The notes under the pieces: generated by a model
What the model was told of the DNA's origin: nothing
Database searches by the model: none
The model's input: the letters and a program-made list of their open reading frames with translations, nothing else
In this document: positions 1 through 7,917 of the stretch, piece by piece
How the letters are laid out: every line of letters begins with the position of its first letter
How positions within the stretch are numbered: position 1 is the stretch's first letter
Source of the DNA: Corynebacterium appendicis CIP 107643
Lineage (GTDB): Bacteria > Actinomycetota > Actinomycetes > Mycobacteriales > Mycobacteriaceae
DNA: 64,000 bases
Assembly (NCBI RefSeq): GCF_030408415.1
Contig: NZ_CP046976.1
Span: forward strand, 1,240,001-1,304,000
Reading direction: 5' to 3'
Position numbers and translations under genes: made by a program

Positions 1-38
1 CGTTTCCCACTTGACGACGCGCCAAATTCCCGCCCATT

Positions 39-60
39 CGTCAACCATTGAGGGTTGACG
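39..60. terminator. Stem-loop after the DUF6676-type gene
   Basis: An 8-bp perfect inverted repeat (CGTCAACC / GGTTGACG) with a 6-nt loop lies just beyond the stop codon of the minus-strand gene that starts at 571. No T-run follows it on the minus strand, so termination is uncertain. Nothing else is visible in the first 61 bases. Confidence 0.35.
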
Positions 61-61
61 A

Positions 62-571
62 TCAGCTATCGCGCGTCGCCGCCAGAAATGACGTTGCTGC
101 AGCGATCGCGACGAGCGCCGAGAACATTACGGTGACGAGCACCCACGGGACGGCGAAACCGCCGGCTTCAGCGGAGAAGGCGCGGAGGCCTTCCGCATAG
201 TCCGGTTCACCGATCAGCGCGTACTGCCCTTTTTCCACCTGCGCGCGGGAGAGACTATCGCTGACGGCCGCGGTGGAGGCCGGGGTGCGGACAATCACCG
301 TGTCGAAAGCGGCATCCGCATCCGTCACGTTCTTCAGGTCCTGGGCGAGATCCCGCAACTGTCCGGCGGGCTGTCCCGTCTGTTCGAGGACGACGACACC
401 GACACGTCCGGCGGGGCCGGCGGCGCCAGCCTCCCCCGCCCGGATATCGGAAAGGGCGCTCAGCACGTCCGCCTGGAGCGCGTCGTTGACGGGATTGTCG
501 GTGCCGAAGGCTACGGCATCGTCGATAAGCTGTGCTCTCAAGCTGTCGAAATCGGGCGCGCTGGGATCCAT
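62..571 (-). CDS. Membrane-anchored protein of the Rv1476/DUF6676 type
   Basis: Predicted 169 aa protein of unknown biochemical role. The N-terminal ~130 residues form a soluble alpha/beta-like region (a VGVVVLEQTGQ strand near residue 60). A single hydrophobic segment near residues 140-163 (VPWVLVTVMFSALVAIAAA) is followed by a short tail, so it is probably a tail-anchored membrane protein. It is divergent from aconitase; the same pairing is seen in mycobacteria (Rv1476 beside acn), which is the main basis for the family call. The open frame extends back to 730, but the ATG at 571 is preferred because the upstream extension is unlike the rest of the protein and runs through the aconitase promoter region. 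Confidence 0.7.
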   Translation of the reverse strand: MDPSAPDFDSLRAQLIDDAVAFGTDNPVNDALQADVLSALSDIRAGEAGAAGPAGRVGVVVLEQTGQPAGQLRDLAQDLKNVTDADAAFDTVIVRTPASTAAVSDSLSRAQVEKGQYALIGEPDYAEGLRAFSAEAGGFAVPWVLVTVMFSALVAIAAATSFLAATRDS

Positions 572-659
572 GATGTCCGATCGTATCGGGCCGCCGATAG
601 AGTGCCGGGTGGGCGCGCCGAGGGTAGGCGGGGTAGCTGAAAGTCTTAGATAATTGATT

Positions 660-734
660 GTGTGTGACCAAATACCACCCAACCAACGTGTGTGGCCTAA
701 CATTGACGTGTAGGGACCCTGATGGGTCACACAC
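660..734. promoter_or_regulatory. Inverted repeat in the acn upstream region (putative operator)
   Basis: A perfect 10-bp inverted repeat, GTGTGTGACC at 660-669 and GGTCACACAC at 725-734, flanks 55 bp. A third GTGTGTGG-like element lies near 688-695. It sits between two divergent genes and just upstream of the aconitase start. The TGTGA/TCACA cores resemble half-sites for the CRP-type regulator GlxR, but no full GlxR palindrome is present. Regulatory function is inferred. Confidence 0.4.
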
Positions 735-773
735 CTAGATTTTCAGTTTTTGACAACGAGAAACGGAGCTCAC

Positions 774-3554
774 GTGTCTGAAAGCAAGAACTCCTTCAAC
801 GCGAAGAAGACGCTCGAGGTCGGCGGAAAGTCCTACGACTACTACGCCCTCGACGCCGTCGAAGGCATGGAGAAACTGCCCTACTCCCTGAAGGTGCTCG
901 GTGAGAACCTTCTGCGCACCGAAGACGGCAAGAACGTCACCGAGGAACATATTAAGGCCATTGCCAACTGGGATCCGGCCGCGGAGCCGTCCGTGGAAAT
1001 CCAGTTCACCCCGGCACGCGTCCTCATGCAGGACTTCACCGGCGTTCCCTGTGTGGTCGACCTTGCCACCATGCGTGAGGCAGTCTCCTCCCTCGGCGGC
1101 AACCCGGACCAGGTCAACCCGCTGAACCCGGCCGAGATGGTCATCGACCACTCCGTCATCATCGAGGCGTTCGGCTCCGAGAGCGCTCTGGATAAGAACG
1201 TTGAGATCGAGTACGAGCGCAATGAGGAGCGCTACCAGTTCCTGCGCTGGGGTGCGGAGAACTTCTCCAACTTCCGCGTTGTCCCGCCGGGAACCGGCAT
1301 TGTCCACCAGGTCAACATCGAGTACCTGTCCCGCGTCGTCTTCGACAACGACGGCGTTGCCTACCCGGACACCTGCATCGGCACCGACTCCCACACCACC
1401 ATGGAAAACGGCCTGGGCATCCTGGGCTGGGGTGTCGGCGGCATCGAGGCTGAGGCGGCAATGCTCGGCCAGCCGGTCTCCATGCTCATCCCGCGCGTCG
1501 TCGGCTTCAAGCTGACCGGCGAGATCCCGGTCGGCGTTACGGCTACCGACGTCGTGCTGACCGTCACCGAGATGCTCCGCGAGCACGGTGTGGTCCAGAA
1601 GTTCGTCGAGTTCTACGGCGACGGCGTCAAGGAGATCCCGCTGGCGAACCGTGCCACCATCGGCAACATGTCTCCGGAGTTCGGCTCCACCTGCGCGATC
1701 TTCCCGATCGACGAGGAGACCATCAACTACCTTCACCTCACCGGCCGCGACCAGGAGACTATCGACCGCGTCGAGGCGTACGCCAAGGCTCAGGGCATGT
1801 GGCTCGAGCAGGGTGCTGAGGAAGCTAAGTACTCCGAGTACCTCGAGCTCGACCTGTCCACCGTCAAGCCGTCCATCGCGGGCCCGAAGCGCCCGCAGGA
1901 CCGCATCCTGCTGGAGGAGTCCAAGGACACCTTCCGCAAGCAGCTGCCGGACTACAACACCGCTGGCGAGGGTGCCGCTGAGCCGGTCCGCGCCGAGAAG
2001 GTCGACGCGGTCGACTACAACGTCTCCTGGCCGGCGAACGGTGAGTCCGCCGCCGAGGGCGCTGAGGGCCGCGCTTCCAAGCCGGTCATCGTCGAGTCCC
2101 CGCAGGGCGGCGAGTACACCCTCGACCACGGCATGGTCGCCATCGCCGCGATCACCTCGTGCACCAACACCTCCAACCCGTCGGTCATGATCGGTGCCGC
2201 TTTGCTGGCTCGCAAGGCCAACGAAAAGGGCCTGAAGCCCAAGCCGTGGGTCAAGACCTCCATGGCACCGGGTTCCCAGGTTGTCGACGGCTACTACAAG
2301 CGCGCCGACCTCTGGAAGGACCTCGAGGCAATGGGCTTCTACCTCGCTGGCTTCGGCTGCACCACCTGCATCGGTAACGCCGGCCCGCTGCCGCAAGAAG
2401 TCTCGGATGCCATCAACGAGCACGGCTTGACCGCAACCGCCGTGCTCTCCGGCAACCGCAACTTCGAAGGCCGCATCTCCCCGGATGTCAAGATGAACTA
2501 CCTGGCATCCCCGCTGCTGGTCATCGCCTACGCCATCGCCGGCACCATGGACTTCGACTTCGAGTCCCAGCCGCTCGGCCAGGACGCTGACGGCAACGAC
2601 GTCTTCCTCAAGGACGTCTGGCCGTCCCCGGAGGAGATCGAGGGCGTCATCGCCGACACGATCTCCCGCGAGATGTACGAGAAGGACTACGCCGACGTCT
2701 TCAAGGGCGACGACCAGTGGCAGGCACTCGATGTGCCGGAGGGCAAGACCTTCTCCTGGAACGAGGACTCCACCTACATCCGCAAGGCACCGTACTTCGA
2801 CGGCATGCCGGACGAGCCGGAGGCGGTCGAGGACATCGCTGGTGCACGCGTGCTGGCGAAGCTGGGTGACTCGGTCACCACCGACCACATCTCCCCCGCT
2901 TCTTCCATCAAGCCGGGCACCCCGGCGGCGAACTACCTCGACGACAACGGTGTCGCCCGCCACGACTACAACTCGTTCGGTTCCCGCCGCGGTAACCACG
3001 AGGTCATGGTCCGCGGCACCTTCGCGAACATCCGCCTCCGCAACCAGCTCGTCACCGACGCTGGTGGCTACACCCTGGATTTCACCCAGGAAGGCAACCC
3101 GCAGGCGTTCATCTACGACGCCGCGCAGAACTACGCCGAGAAGAACATCCCGCTGGTCGTCCTGGCTGGCAAGGAGTACGGCACCGGTTCTTCCCGTGAC
3201 TGGGCTGCGAAGGGCACCAACCTGCTTGGCGTCCGCGCCGTCATCACCGAATCCTTCGAGCGCATCCACCGCTCGAACCTGATCGGTATGGGCGTGCTGC
3301 CGCTGCAGTTCCCGGAGGGCGAGTCCCACGAATCCCTGGGCCTGGACGGCACCGAGACCTTCGACATCTCCGGCATCACCGCATTCAACGACGGCGACAC
3401 CATCCCGGAGACCGTTCACGTCACCGCCACGAAGGACGGCGGCGAGACCGTCGAATTCGACGCCAAGGTCCGCGTCGACACACCTGGTGAGGCTGAATAC
3501 TACCGCCACGGCGGCATTCTCCAGTACGTGCTGCGCCAGATGGTCAAGAGCTAA
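774..3554 (+). CDS. acn: Aconitate hydratase (aconitase)
   Basis: Interconverts citrate and isocitrate in the TCA cycle; cytoplasmic, with one [4Fe-4S] cluster. The product is 926 aa, the usual length for the bacterial AcnA/IRP1 type. The cluster cysteines are visible as SCTN (Cys463) and GCTTC (Cys529, Cys532). The C-terminal swivel domain carries [10 protein letters not shown] and the [18 protein letters not shown] block. The GTG at 774 is chosen over a TTG at 750 because GGAG lies 6-8 bases upstream of it and the sequence after it ([16 protein letters not shown]) matches the corynebacterial N-terminus. A strong hairpin terminator follows. The usual downstream repressor gene acnR is not present. 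Confidence 0.98.
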   Translation: MSESKNSFNAKKTLEVGGKSYDYYALDAVEGMEKLPYSLKVLGENLLRTEDGKNVTEEHIKAIANWDPAAEPSVEIQFTPARVLMQDFTGVPCVVDLATMREAVSSLGGNPDQVNPLNPAEMVIDHSVIIEAFGSESALDKNVEIEYERNEERYQFLRWGAENFSNFRVVPPGTGIVHQVNIEYLSRVVFDNDGVAYPDTCIGTDSHTTMENGLGILGWGVGGIEAEAAMLGQPVSMLIPRVVGFKLTGEIPVGVTATDVVLTVTEMLREHGVVQKFVEFYGDGVKEIPLANRATIGNMSPEFGSTCAIFPIDEETINYLHLTGRDQETIDRVEAYAKAQGMWLEQGAEEAKYSEYLELDLSTVKPSIAGPKRPQDRILLEESKDTFRKQLPDYNTAGEGAAEPVRAEKVDAVDYNVSWPANGESAAEGAEGRASKPVIVESPQGGEYTLDHGMVAIAAITSCTNTSNPSVMIGAALLARKANEKGLKPKPWVKTSMAPGSQVVDGYYKRADLWKDLEAMGFYLAGFGCTTCIGNAGPLPQEVSDAINEHGLTATAVLSGNRNFEGRISPDVKMNYLASPLLVIAYAIAGTMDFDFESQPLGQDADGNDVFLKDVWPSPEEIEGVIADTISREMYEKDYADVFKGDDQWQALDVPEGKTFSWNEDSTYIRKAPYFDGMPDEPEAVEDIAGARVLAKLGDSVTTDHISPASSIKPGTPAANYLDDNGVARHDYNSFGSRRGNHEVMVRGTFANIRLRNQLVTDAGGYTLDFTQEGNPQAFIYDAAQNYAEKNIPLVVLAGKEYGTGSSRDWAAKGTNLLGVRAVITESFERIHRSNLIGMGVLPLQFPEGESHESLGLDGTETFDISGITAFNDGDTIPETVHVTATKDGGETVEFDAKVRVDTPGEAEYYRHGGILQYVLRQMVKS

Positions 3555-3566
3555 GCTCGAGCCGCT

Positions 3567-3605
3567 AAAGGCCGGATCTCCCCCTGGGGGTCCGGCCTTT
3601 TGTTG
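3567..3605 (+). terminator. Rho-independent terminator of acn
   Basis: A perfect 10-bp stem (AAAGGCCGGA / TCCGGCCTTT) encloses a nested CCCCC/GGGGG stem and is followed by TTTTGTTG. It lies 13 bases after the aconitase stop codon. Confidence 0.9.
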
Positions 3606-3672
3606 TGCGCATTTCGCTTATCGACGACACCGTCACCCGCCCCCGAATTCACGCCAACTAGACCAAGCGGTA

Positions 3673-3678
3673 TAGAAT
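3673..3678 (+). promoter_or_regulatory. -10 element placed for a leaderless mRNA
   Basis: TAGAAT ends 7 bases before the ATG at 3686. There is no Shine-Dalgarno sequence, so transcription would start at or next to the start codon. One copy of the dispersed CTTATCGAC motif lies upstream at 3617-3625. Confidence 0.5.
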
Positions 3679-3685
3679 CGCCGTC

Positions 3686-4411
3686 ATGTCTCGTCTGCTC
3701 TTCCTGTCCCTGCGCGACGGCGCGATCGGCCCTGATGTGTCGATGGCCGAATACAACGATGTCCTCAACGCGACAGGCCTCATGCCGGAGCAGCTCGAAC
3801 GCCGCATGATCCCCGACGAGCACACACCCTTGGGCAGCCTGGACGGCTTCGACGGCATCATCGTCGGCGGCAGTTCCCTGAATATCACCAACGACGAGTG
3901 GTCCCCGTGGCAGCACCACGTCGACGAAGTCCTCGGCGAGGTCGTCGCCGGGCCTCTCCCGGTCTTCTTCGTCTGCTTCGGCCTGAGTTGGCTCACCCAC
4001 CACCTGGGCGGCTCGGTGGCGCACACGCATCCGGAGGCGGCGGGGCCGACCGTCGTCAAGCTCTTGCCTGCTGCTGCGCAGGATCCGCTGACTGCCGGAC
4101 TGCCCGCAGAATTCGCGGCGCTGACCGGGCACACGGAAAACGCCGAGCCGCACCCGGCTGAGCTGGAGTTACTCGCCAGCGGCCCGACGTGCCCCGTTCA
4201 GATCGTCCGCTACGGCGACCACGTGTGGGCCAGCCAATTCCACGCGGAAATGGACCACGCCGCTATGAAGGCGCGCATGGATTTCTTCTTCGACTACGGC
4301 TACTTCCCCGCCGAGGAATACGACGCGATCGTCGCCTCGCTCCCCGGCGTGAACACCACCTACTCCAACGAGCTGCTACGGCGTTTCACCGCGTACTGCG
4401 GCCTGAATTAG
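3686..4411 (+). CDS. Class I glutamine amidotransferase-like protein
   Basis: A 241 aa stand-alone glutaminase-type domain of the GATase1 family, related to GMP synthase N-termini. The nucleophile is Cys97 in FVCFGLSW and the His/Glu pair is His186/Glu188 in QFHAEMD. The nucleophile elbow reads CFG rather than CxGxQ, as in the GMP-synthase-like GATase1 proteins, so substrate and acceptor are unknown. In C. glutamicum the homologue follows acn-acnR; here it follows acn directly. The stop overlaps the stop of the convergent next gene by 4 bases. Confidence 0.85.
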   Translation: MSRLLFLSLRDGAIGPDVSMAEYNDVLNATGLMPEQLERRMIPDEHTPLGSLDGFDGIIVGGSSLNITNDEWSPWQHHVDEVLGEVVAGPLPVFFVCFGLSWLTHHLGGSVAHTHPEAAGPTVVKLLPAAAQDPLTAGLPAEFAALTGHTENAEPHPAELELLASGPTCPVQIVRYGDHVWASQFHAEMDHAAMKARMDFFFDYGYFPAEEYDAIVASLPGVNTTYSNELLRRFTAYCGLN

Positions 4412-5085
4412 GCCTCCGACACCGGCGTGGAGCCGTCCTCAAATTCGAACGGGTTCGGCTCGAGCCTACCGCGTTCGACAGCCTCCACGATCACCCGCGC
4501 GACGAGCTCGCGCGATGTTGTCGACTCCGCGTCACGCGACTCCGTCAGCACCGCGAGCCCCTTCGCGGGCTCGTCGGTCAGACGCGTCGGACCCAGGATT
4601 GTGAACGGCAGGTCCGAAGCAAGCAGACGCTTGTCGACGGCCTTCTTCGACTCCACATACGCGTACCACGATCCACCGTCGTCCTCCGTGGTCGCCTCGG
4701 AAGCACCTGCGTAGGAGACCATGATGAAGTGGGGTGCGAATTCGCCGAGCTCCTCTAGAGCGTCAATGGCTTTCAGTGCCGCGTCGCGGTCCACCGCGTA
4801 GGTGCGCTCCGCGCTGCCGCCGCCGGCACCGGCGGACCACACGACGGTGTCGAACGGGGTCATCAGGCGCGCCCAGCCCTCCTCATCGAGGGTGGTGAGG
4901 TCGTGGACGATGACGGTAGCGCCGGCGTCGATAAGCGCCTGCGCGTGGTCTGGGTTGCGCACGAACGCGGCGACCTTGTGCCCCGACTCAATAAGCAGCG
5001 GGACCGTGTGCTTCGACACGTTGCCGCCAGCGCCGAGGACGAGGACGAACTTGCTTGCTTCTTGCGTCTTTTCTTCGGTACTCAT
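4408..5085 (-). CDS. NAD(P)-binding Rossmann-fold oxidoreductase (atypical SDR, NmrA/YwnB-like)
   Basis: 225 aa. The N-terminal dinucleotide-binding motif is VLGAGGNVSKHTVPLLIESGHKV (Gly-rich loop near residue 18), a GxxGxxx variant typical of atypical short-chain dehydrogenases. A conserved MVSYAGASE segment follows, then YVESKKAVDKRL, where YxxxK-like spacing is replaced by the ESKK arrangement found in this subgroup. The substrate is not predictable. The ATG at 5085 has GGTGGA upstream; a GTG at 5094 is an alternative start. One dispersed motif copy (4927-4935) lies within the gene. Confidence 0.8.
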   Translation of the reverse strand: MSTEEKTQEASKFVLVLGAGGNVSKHTVPLLIESGHKVAAFVRNPDHAQALIDAGATVIVHDLTTLDEEGWARLMTPFDTVVWSAGAGGGSAERTYAVDRDAALKAIDALEELGEFAPHFIMVSYAGASEATTEDDGGSWYAYVESKKAVDKRLLASDLPFTILGPTRLTDEPAKGLAVLTESRDAESTTSRELVARVIVEAVERGRLEPNPFEFEDGSTPVSEA

Positions 5086-5137
5086 GGCTTCCACCGTAGC
5101 GATGAATCCCGAACGCTGCTGCCGCCCCAGCGCGCCG

Positions 5138-5143
5138 TAGGAT
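5138..5143 (+). promoter_or_regulatory. -10 element placed for a leaderless mRNA
   Basis: TAGGAT ends 7 bases before the ATG at 5151. No Shine-Dalgarno sequence is seen between it and the start codon. Confidence 0.45.
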
Positions 5144-5150
5144 AGGGCGC

Positions 5151-5420
5151 ATGTACGCGATCATTACCACCACCGGACCGGACCGCGTCGGCATCATCGC
5201 CGGCGTCTCGCAGGCAGTCGCCGACCACGACCTGAATATCGTCGACGTCTCCCAGACCATCATGGACGACTTTTTCACCATGATCATGCGCGCCGAGCTG
5301 CCGGCCGAGGGCTTCGATCTGGCCGGCCTCCAGGACACGATGATCGAGCTGGGTGGAAAACTCGGCGTGGAGATCCGCGTCCAGTCCGAGGACCTGTTCA
5401 CCGCCATGAACGAGGTTTAG
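5151..5420 (+). CDS. ACT domain protein (UPF0237 family)
   Basis: An 89 aa protein that is one ACT domain: MYAIITTTGPDRVGIIAGVSQAVADHDLNI is the opening strand-helix-strand with the ligand-binding GPDRVGII turn. ACT domains bind amino acids and regulate partner proteins. It is 6 bases upstream of the UPF0210 gene, and this pair is widely conserved, suggesting that the ACT protein is the regulatory partner. The ligand is unknown. Confidence 0.9.
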   Translation: MYAIITTTGPDRVGIIAGVSQAVADHDLNIVDVSQTIMDDFFTMIMRAELPAEGFDLAGLQDTMIELGGKLGVEIRVQSEDLFTAMNEV

Positions 5421-5426
5421 GAGACG

Positions 5427-6797
5427 ATGGCGAACCAACTCAATTTCAAGGCCTCCAGCATCGTCGATGTCATCTCGATGATCGAAGACTACCGCCTCGA
5501 CATCCGCACCGTCACCATGGGCATCTCGCTCATCGGGTGCACGCGCGCCACGATGGAAGCGACTGCGGAGGCAGTCTACGACCGTGTCACCGCCCGCGCC
5601 GCCCGTCTCGTCGAAGTCTGCGAGGGCATTGAGCGCGAACTCGGCATCCCGATCGTGAACAAGCGCGTGTCCGTCTCCCCCATTGCGCTCGTCGCAGCAG
5701 GTGTCGACGGCAACCTCGCCGACATCGCCCGCGCGTTGGACCGCGCGGCGAATGAGCTCGGCGTGAACTTCATCGGCGGCTACTCCGCGCTGGTGGAAAA
5801 GGGCGCGACCGAGGCGGATTCCCGCCTCATCCACTCCATCCCCGAGGCCCTGTCGGAGACCAGCTTCGTCTGTGGCTCCGTCAATGTGGCTTCCTCCCGC
5901 GCCGGCATCAACATGGATGCTGTAAAGACCATGGGCGACGTGATCAAGGACGCTGCCGCCCGTACCGCCGACGAATCCTCCATTGCCTGCGCCAAGCTCG
6001 TCGTCTTCGCCAACGCTGTCGGCGACAACCCGTTCATGGCAGGCGCATTCCACGGCATCGAGGAGCCCGACACCGTCATCTCCGTCGGCGTGTCCGGTCC
6101 CGGTGTCGTCGACCGCGCCATCACGCCGCTGAAGGGCAAGTCGCTGAACGAGGTCGCCGAAGAGATTAAAAAGGCCGCCTTCAAGATCACCCGCGCCGGC
6201 CAGCTCGTGGGCAACCTCGCCGCTGAGCGACTCGGCGTTCCCTTCGGCATCGTCGACTTGTCGCTCGCCCCCACCGCGGAGATCGGCGATTCCGTCGCCC
6301 ACATCCTCGAGCACATGGGCCTTGGCCAAGTGGGCACGCACGGCACGACCGCCGCGCTCGCATTGCTTAACGACGCCGTCAAGAAAGGCGGCATGATGGC
6401 CTGCTCCCGCGTCGGCGGTCTCTCCGGTTCTTTCATCCCTGTCTCCGAAGACCAGGGGATGATCGACGCCGTCCGTTCCGGCGCCATTTCACTGGACAAG
6501 CTCGAAGCGATGACGTCGATCTGCTCCGTCGGCTTCGACATGATTGCTATCCCCGGCGACACTTCTGCCGCGTCCATCGCGGGCATGATCGCCGACGAAG
6601 CCGCCATCGGTGTGATGAACCACAAGACCACCGCCGCCCGCCTCATTCCTGTGCCGGGCACAAAGCCCGGCGATGAGGTGAACTTCGGTGGTCTTCTCGG
6701 ATACGCCCCGGTCATCCCGGTCAGCGAAGTGTCTAACGGGCCATTCATCGAGCGGGGCGGGTTCATTCCCGCGCCGGTGCACGGATTCCGCAATTAG
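5427..6797 (+). CDS. UPF0210 / DUF711 (PFL-like) protein
   Basis: 456 aa, the normal length for the family. The fold is related to pyruvate formate-lyase and anaerobic ribonucleotide reductase barrels, but no biochemical activity is established. Conserved blocks are [14 protein letters not shown] near residue 28, [17 protein letters not shown] near 150, [14 protein letters not shown] near 215 and the C-terminal [12 protein letters not shown]. Translation follows the upstream ACT gene, with GGAG near 5422. Role unknown. Confidence 0.9.
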   Translation: MANQLNFKASSIVDVISMIEDYRLDIRTVTMGISLIGCTRATMEATAEAVYDRVTARAARLVEVCEGIERELGIPIVNKRVSVSPIALVAAGVDGNLADIARALDRAANELGVNFIGGYSALVEKGATEADSRLIHSIPEALSETSFVCGSVNVASSRAGINMDAVKTMGDVIKDAAARTADESSIACAKLVVFANAVGDNPFMAGAFHGIEEPDTVISVGVSGPGVVDRAITPLKGKSLNEVAEEIKKAAFKITRAGQLVGNLAAERLGVPFGIVDLSLAPTAEIGDSVAHILEHMGLGQVGTHGTTAALALLNDAVKKGGMMACSRVGGLSGSFIPVSEDQGMIDAVRSGAISLDKLEAMTSICSVGFDMIAIPGDTSAASIAGMIADEAAIGVMNHKTTAARLIPVPGTKPGDEVNFGGLLGYAPVIPVSEVSNGPFIERGGFIPAPVHGFRN

Positions 6798-6818
6798 CGC
6801 GGCGCGGGGAGAACCTAA

Positions 6819-7067
6819 CTAGTTCTTCTTGCCGTCGCGCTTCTTGCCGACGGTGAAGTAGCTCGCCCAGCCAATCGTGTTCACCGCGCCGATGAAGGTG
6901 GTCCAGAACCACTTCGGGCCGCGCAGGTTCTTTGAGTCAGTGCGGGCGAGGTCCCACAGCGCAAAGCCCTTGGCGGCGGTGTCGACCGCGCCGAAGATGC
7001 CGGCGGCGGTCTTCTCTTCCTTGCTCAGGGACTTCCAGGCTTCCAAAACAGAGTCAATCGGATTCAT
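6819..7067 (-). CDS. Small membrane-associated protein
   Basis: 82 aa, starting MNPIDSVLEAWKSLSKEEK, an amphipathic helix, and ending with an aromatic hydrophobic segment (KWFWTTFIGAVNTIGWASYFTVG) and a Lys/Arg-rich tail. The C-terminal part resembles the phospholipase D-nuclease N-terminal-like segment found in many small actinobacterial proteins. Function unknown. An in-frame ATG at 7079 has a purine-rich stretch upstream and is an alternative start. Confidence 0.7.
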   Translation of the reverse strand: MNPIDSVLEAWKSLSKEEKTAAGIFGAVDTAAKGFALWDLARTDSKNLRGPKWFWTTFIGAVNTIGWASYFTVGKKRDGKKN

Positions 7068-7231
7068 GCGTCCAATCATATTCGGCTCTTTCGTGGGCTG
7101 TCGTTCCACCCCGAATACGCAGCTTTTGACCGCCGTGGATCTAGATTGCATTTTCAGCGGATTGACTGCGCATTTCCCCAGGCGGGGAGGTTGGCGGCGT
7201 GATCGAGATCCACTCGTCGACAAGCATGCTC

Positions 7232-7316
7232 TTAGGCGAGCTCGACGATTTCCATGTACTCGTCGCTCCAGAGGTCTTCGTCGCCCTCGGGCATGATGAT
7301 CACGCGCTCGGGCTCG
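7232..7316 (-). pseudogene. Detached duplicate of the ABC-F gene 3' end
   Basis: These 85 bases match 7917-8001, the last 28 codons and stop of the ABC-F gene, at 80 of 85 positions by eye. The minus strand still reads VIIMPEGDEDLWSDEYMEIVELA then TAA. The mismatches cluster in the last nine codons. Upstream sequence on the minus strand is unrelated, so this is a remnant without a gene body. It lies beyond the DUF421 gene, which therefore sits between two copies of the ABC-F end. The rest of 7068-7377 holds no other gene that I can see. Confidence 0.9.
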
Positions 7317-7377
7317 GCGCCTCGAGCGCTCCGAGCTCGGCCGCGTCGACCTCGAGGAGAATTCGGGCGCCAGCGGG

Positions 7378-7917
7378 TTAAGCTTCTGGGTTCCGCTTCA
7401 CGGAATCGAAAAGTTCATTCCGTTTCGGCGGGGCGGTATCTTCCGCGGCTCCGATCACGGAGATCGTGCCGTCAGTCTCCAAGATGACCGCCGTTACATC
7501 GTTCATGCTCGCCGAACCGCTGCCGCGCACTGCTTGCAGCACCTCGCGCCTAGTCACCCGCTCGTTCTTCATCGTCTCATCGTTGAATCCACCGGAGTAG
7601 AAAAGCAGCGCTGGGTCGGACTTCACTAACTTCTCGAAGGACTCAGAGCGCAAGGCCAGTTTAGAAATAAGGTATTGTCCGCCCAGAAGCACGACAATCG
7701 CGGTGACGGCTTGAGCCAATTTCACATCGTTGCTGGTCAGGGTCGAAGCGAAAATAGATCCGATGGCGATGGTGATCACGAAATCGAAGATGTTGAACTT
7801 CGACAGTGAGCGCTTCCCGCTGATTCGCAGCATTGCGATCAGTGCGATATAGATCAGCACACCCTTCGCTGCGGTGACACCGACGGTGGACCAGTCGTTG
7901 TAAAAAATGTTCTCCAT
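7378..7917 (-). CDS. DUF421 (YetF-type) membrane protein
   Basis: 179 aa. There are two or three N-terminal hydrophobic segments (TAAKGVLIYIALIAMLRI, FDFVITIAIGSIFASTL, LAQAVTAIVVLLGGQYLI), then the soluble DUF421 domain with ALLFYSGGFNDETMKNERVTRREVLQAVR and VTAVILETDGTISVI. The family is widespread and its role is unknown. The ATG overlaps the ABC-F stop as TAATG, implying translational coupling. Base composition is less GC-rich than the neighbours by eye. With the flanking duplication this suggests acquisition. Confidence 0.85.
   Translation of the reverse strand: MENIFYNDWSTVGVTAAKGVLIYIALIAMLRISGKRSLSKFNIFDFVITIAIGSIFASTLTSNDVKLAQAVTAIVVLLGGQYLISKLALRSESFEKLVKSDPALLFYSGGFNDETMKNERVTRREVLQAVRGSGSASMNDVTAVILETDGTISVIGAAEDTAPPKRNELFDSVKRNPEA

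Noticed and set aside
735..3509. A 924-codon open frame on the minus strand opposite acn
   Set aside because: It mirrors the codon structure of the highly conserved acn gene in a GC-rich genome and its translation is low-complexity Val/Asp/Gly/Leu with no family signal. Similar mirror frames exist opposite sufB, tkt, gapA, uvrC and others.
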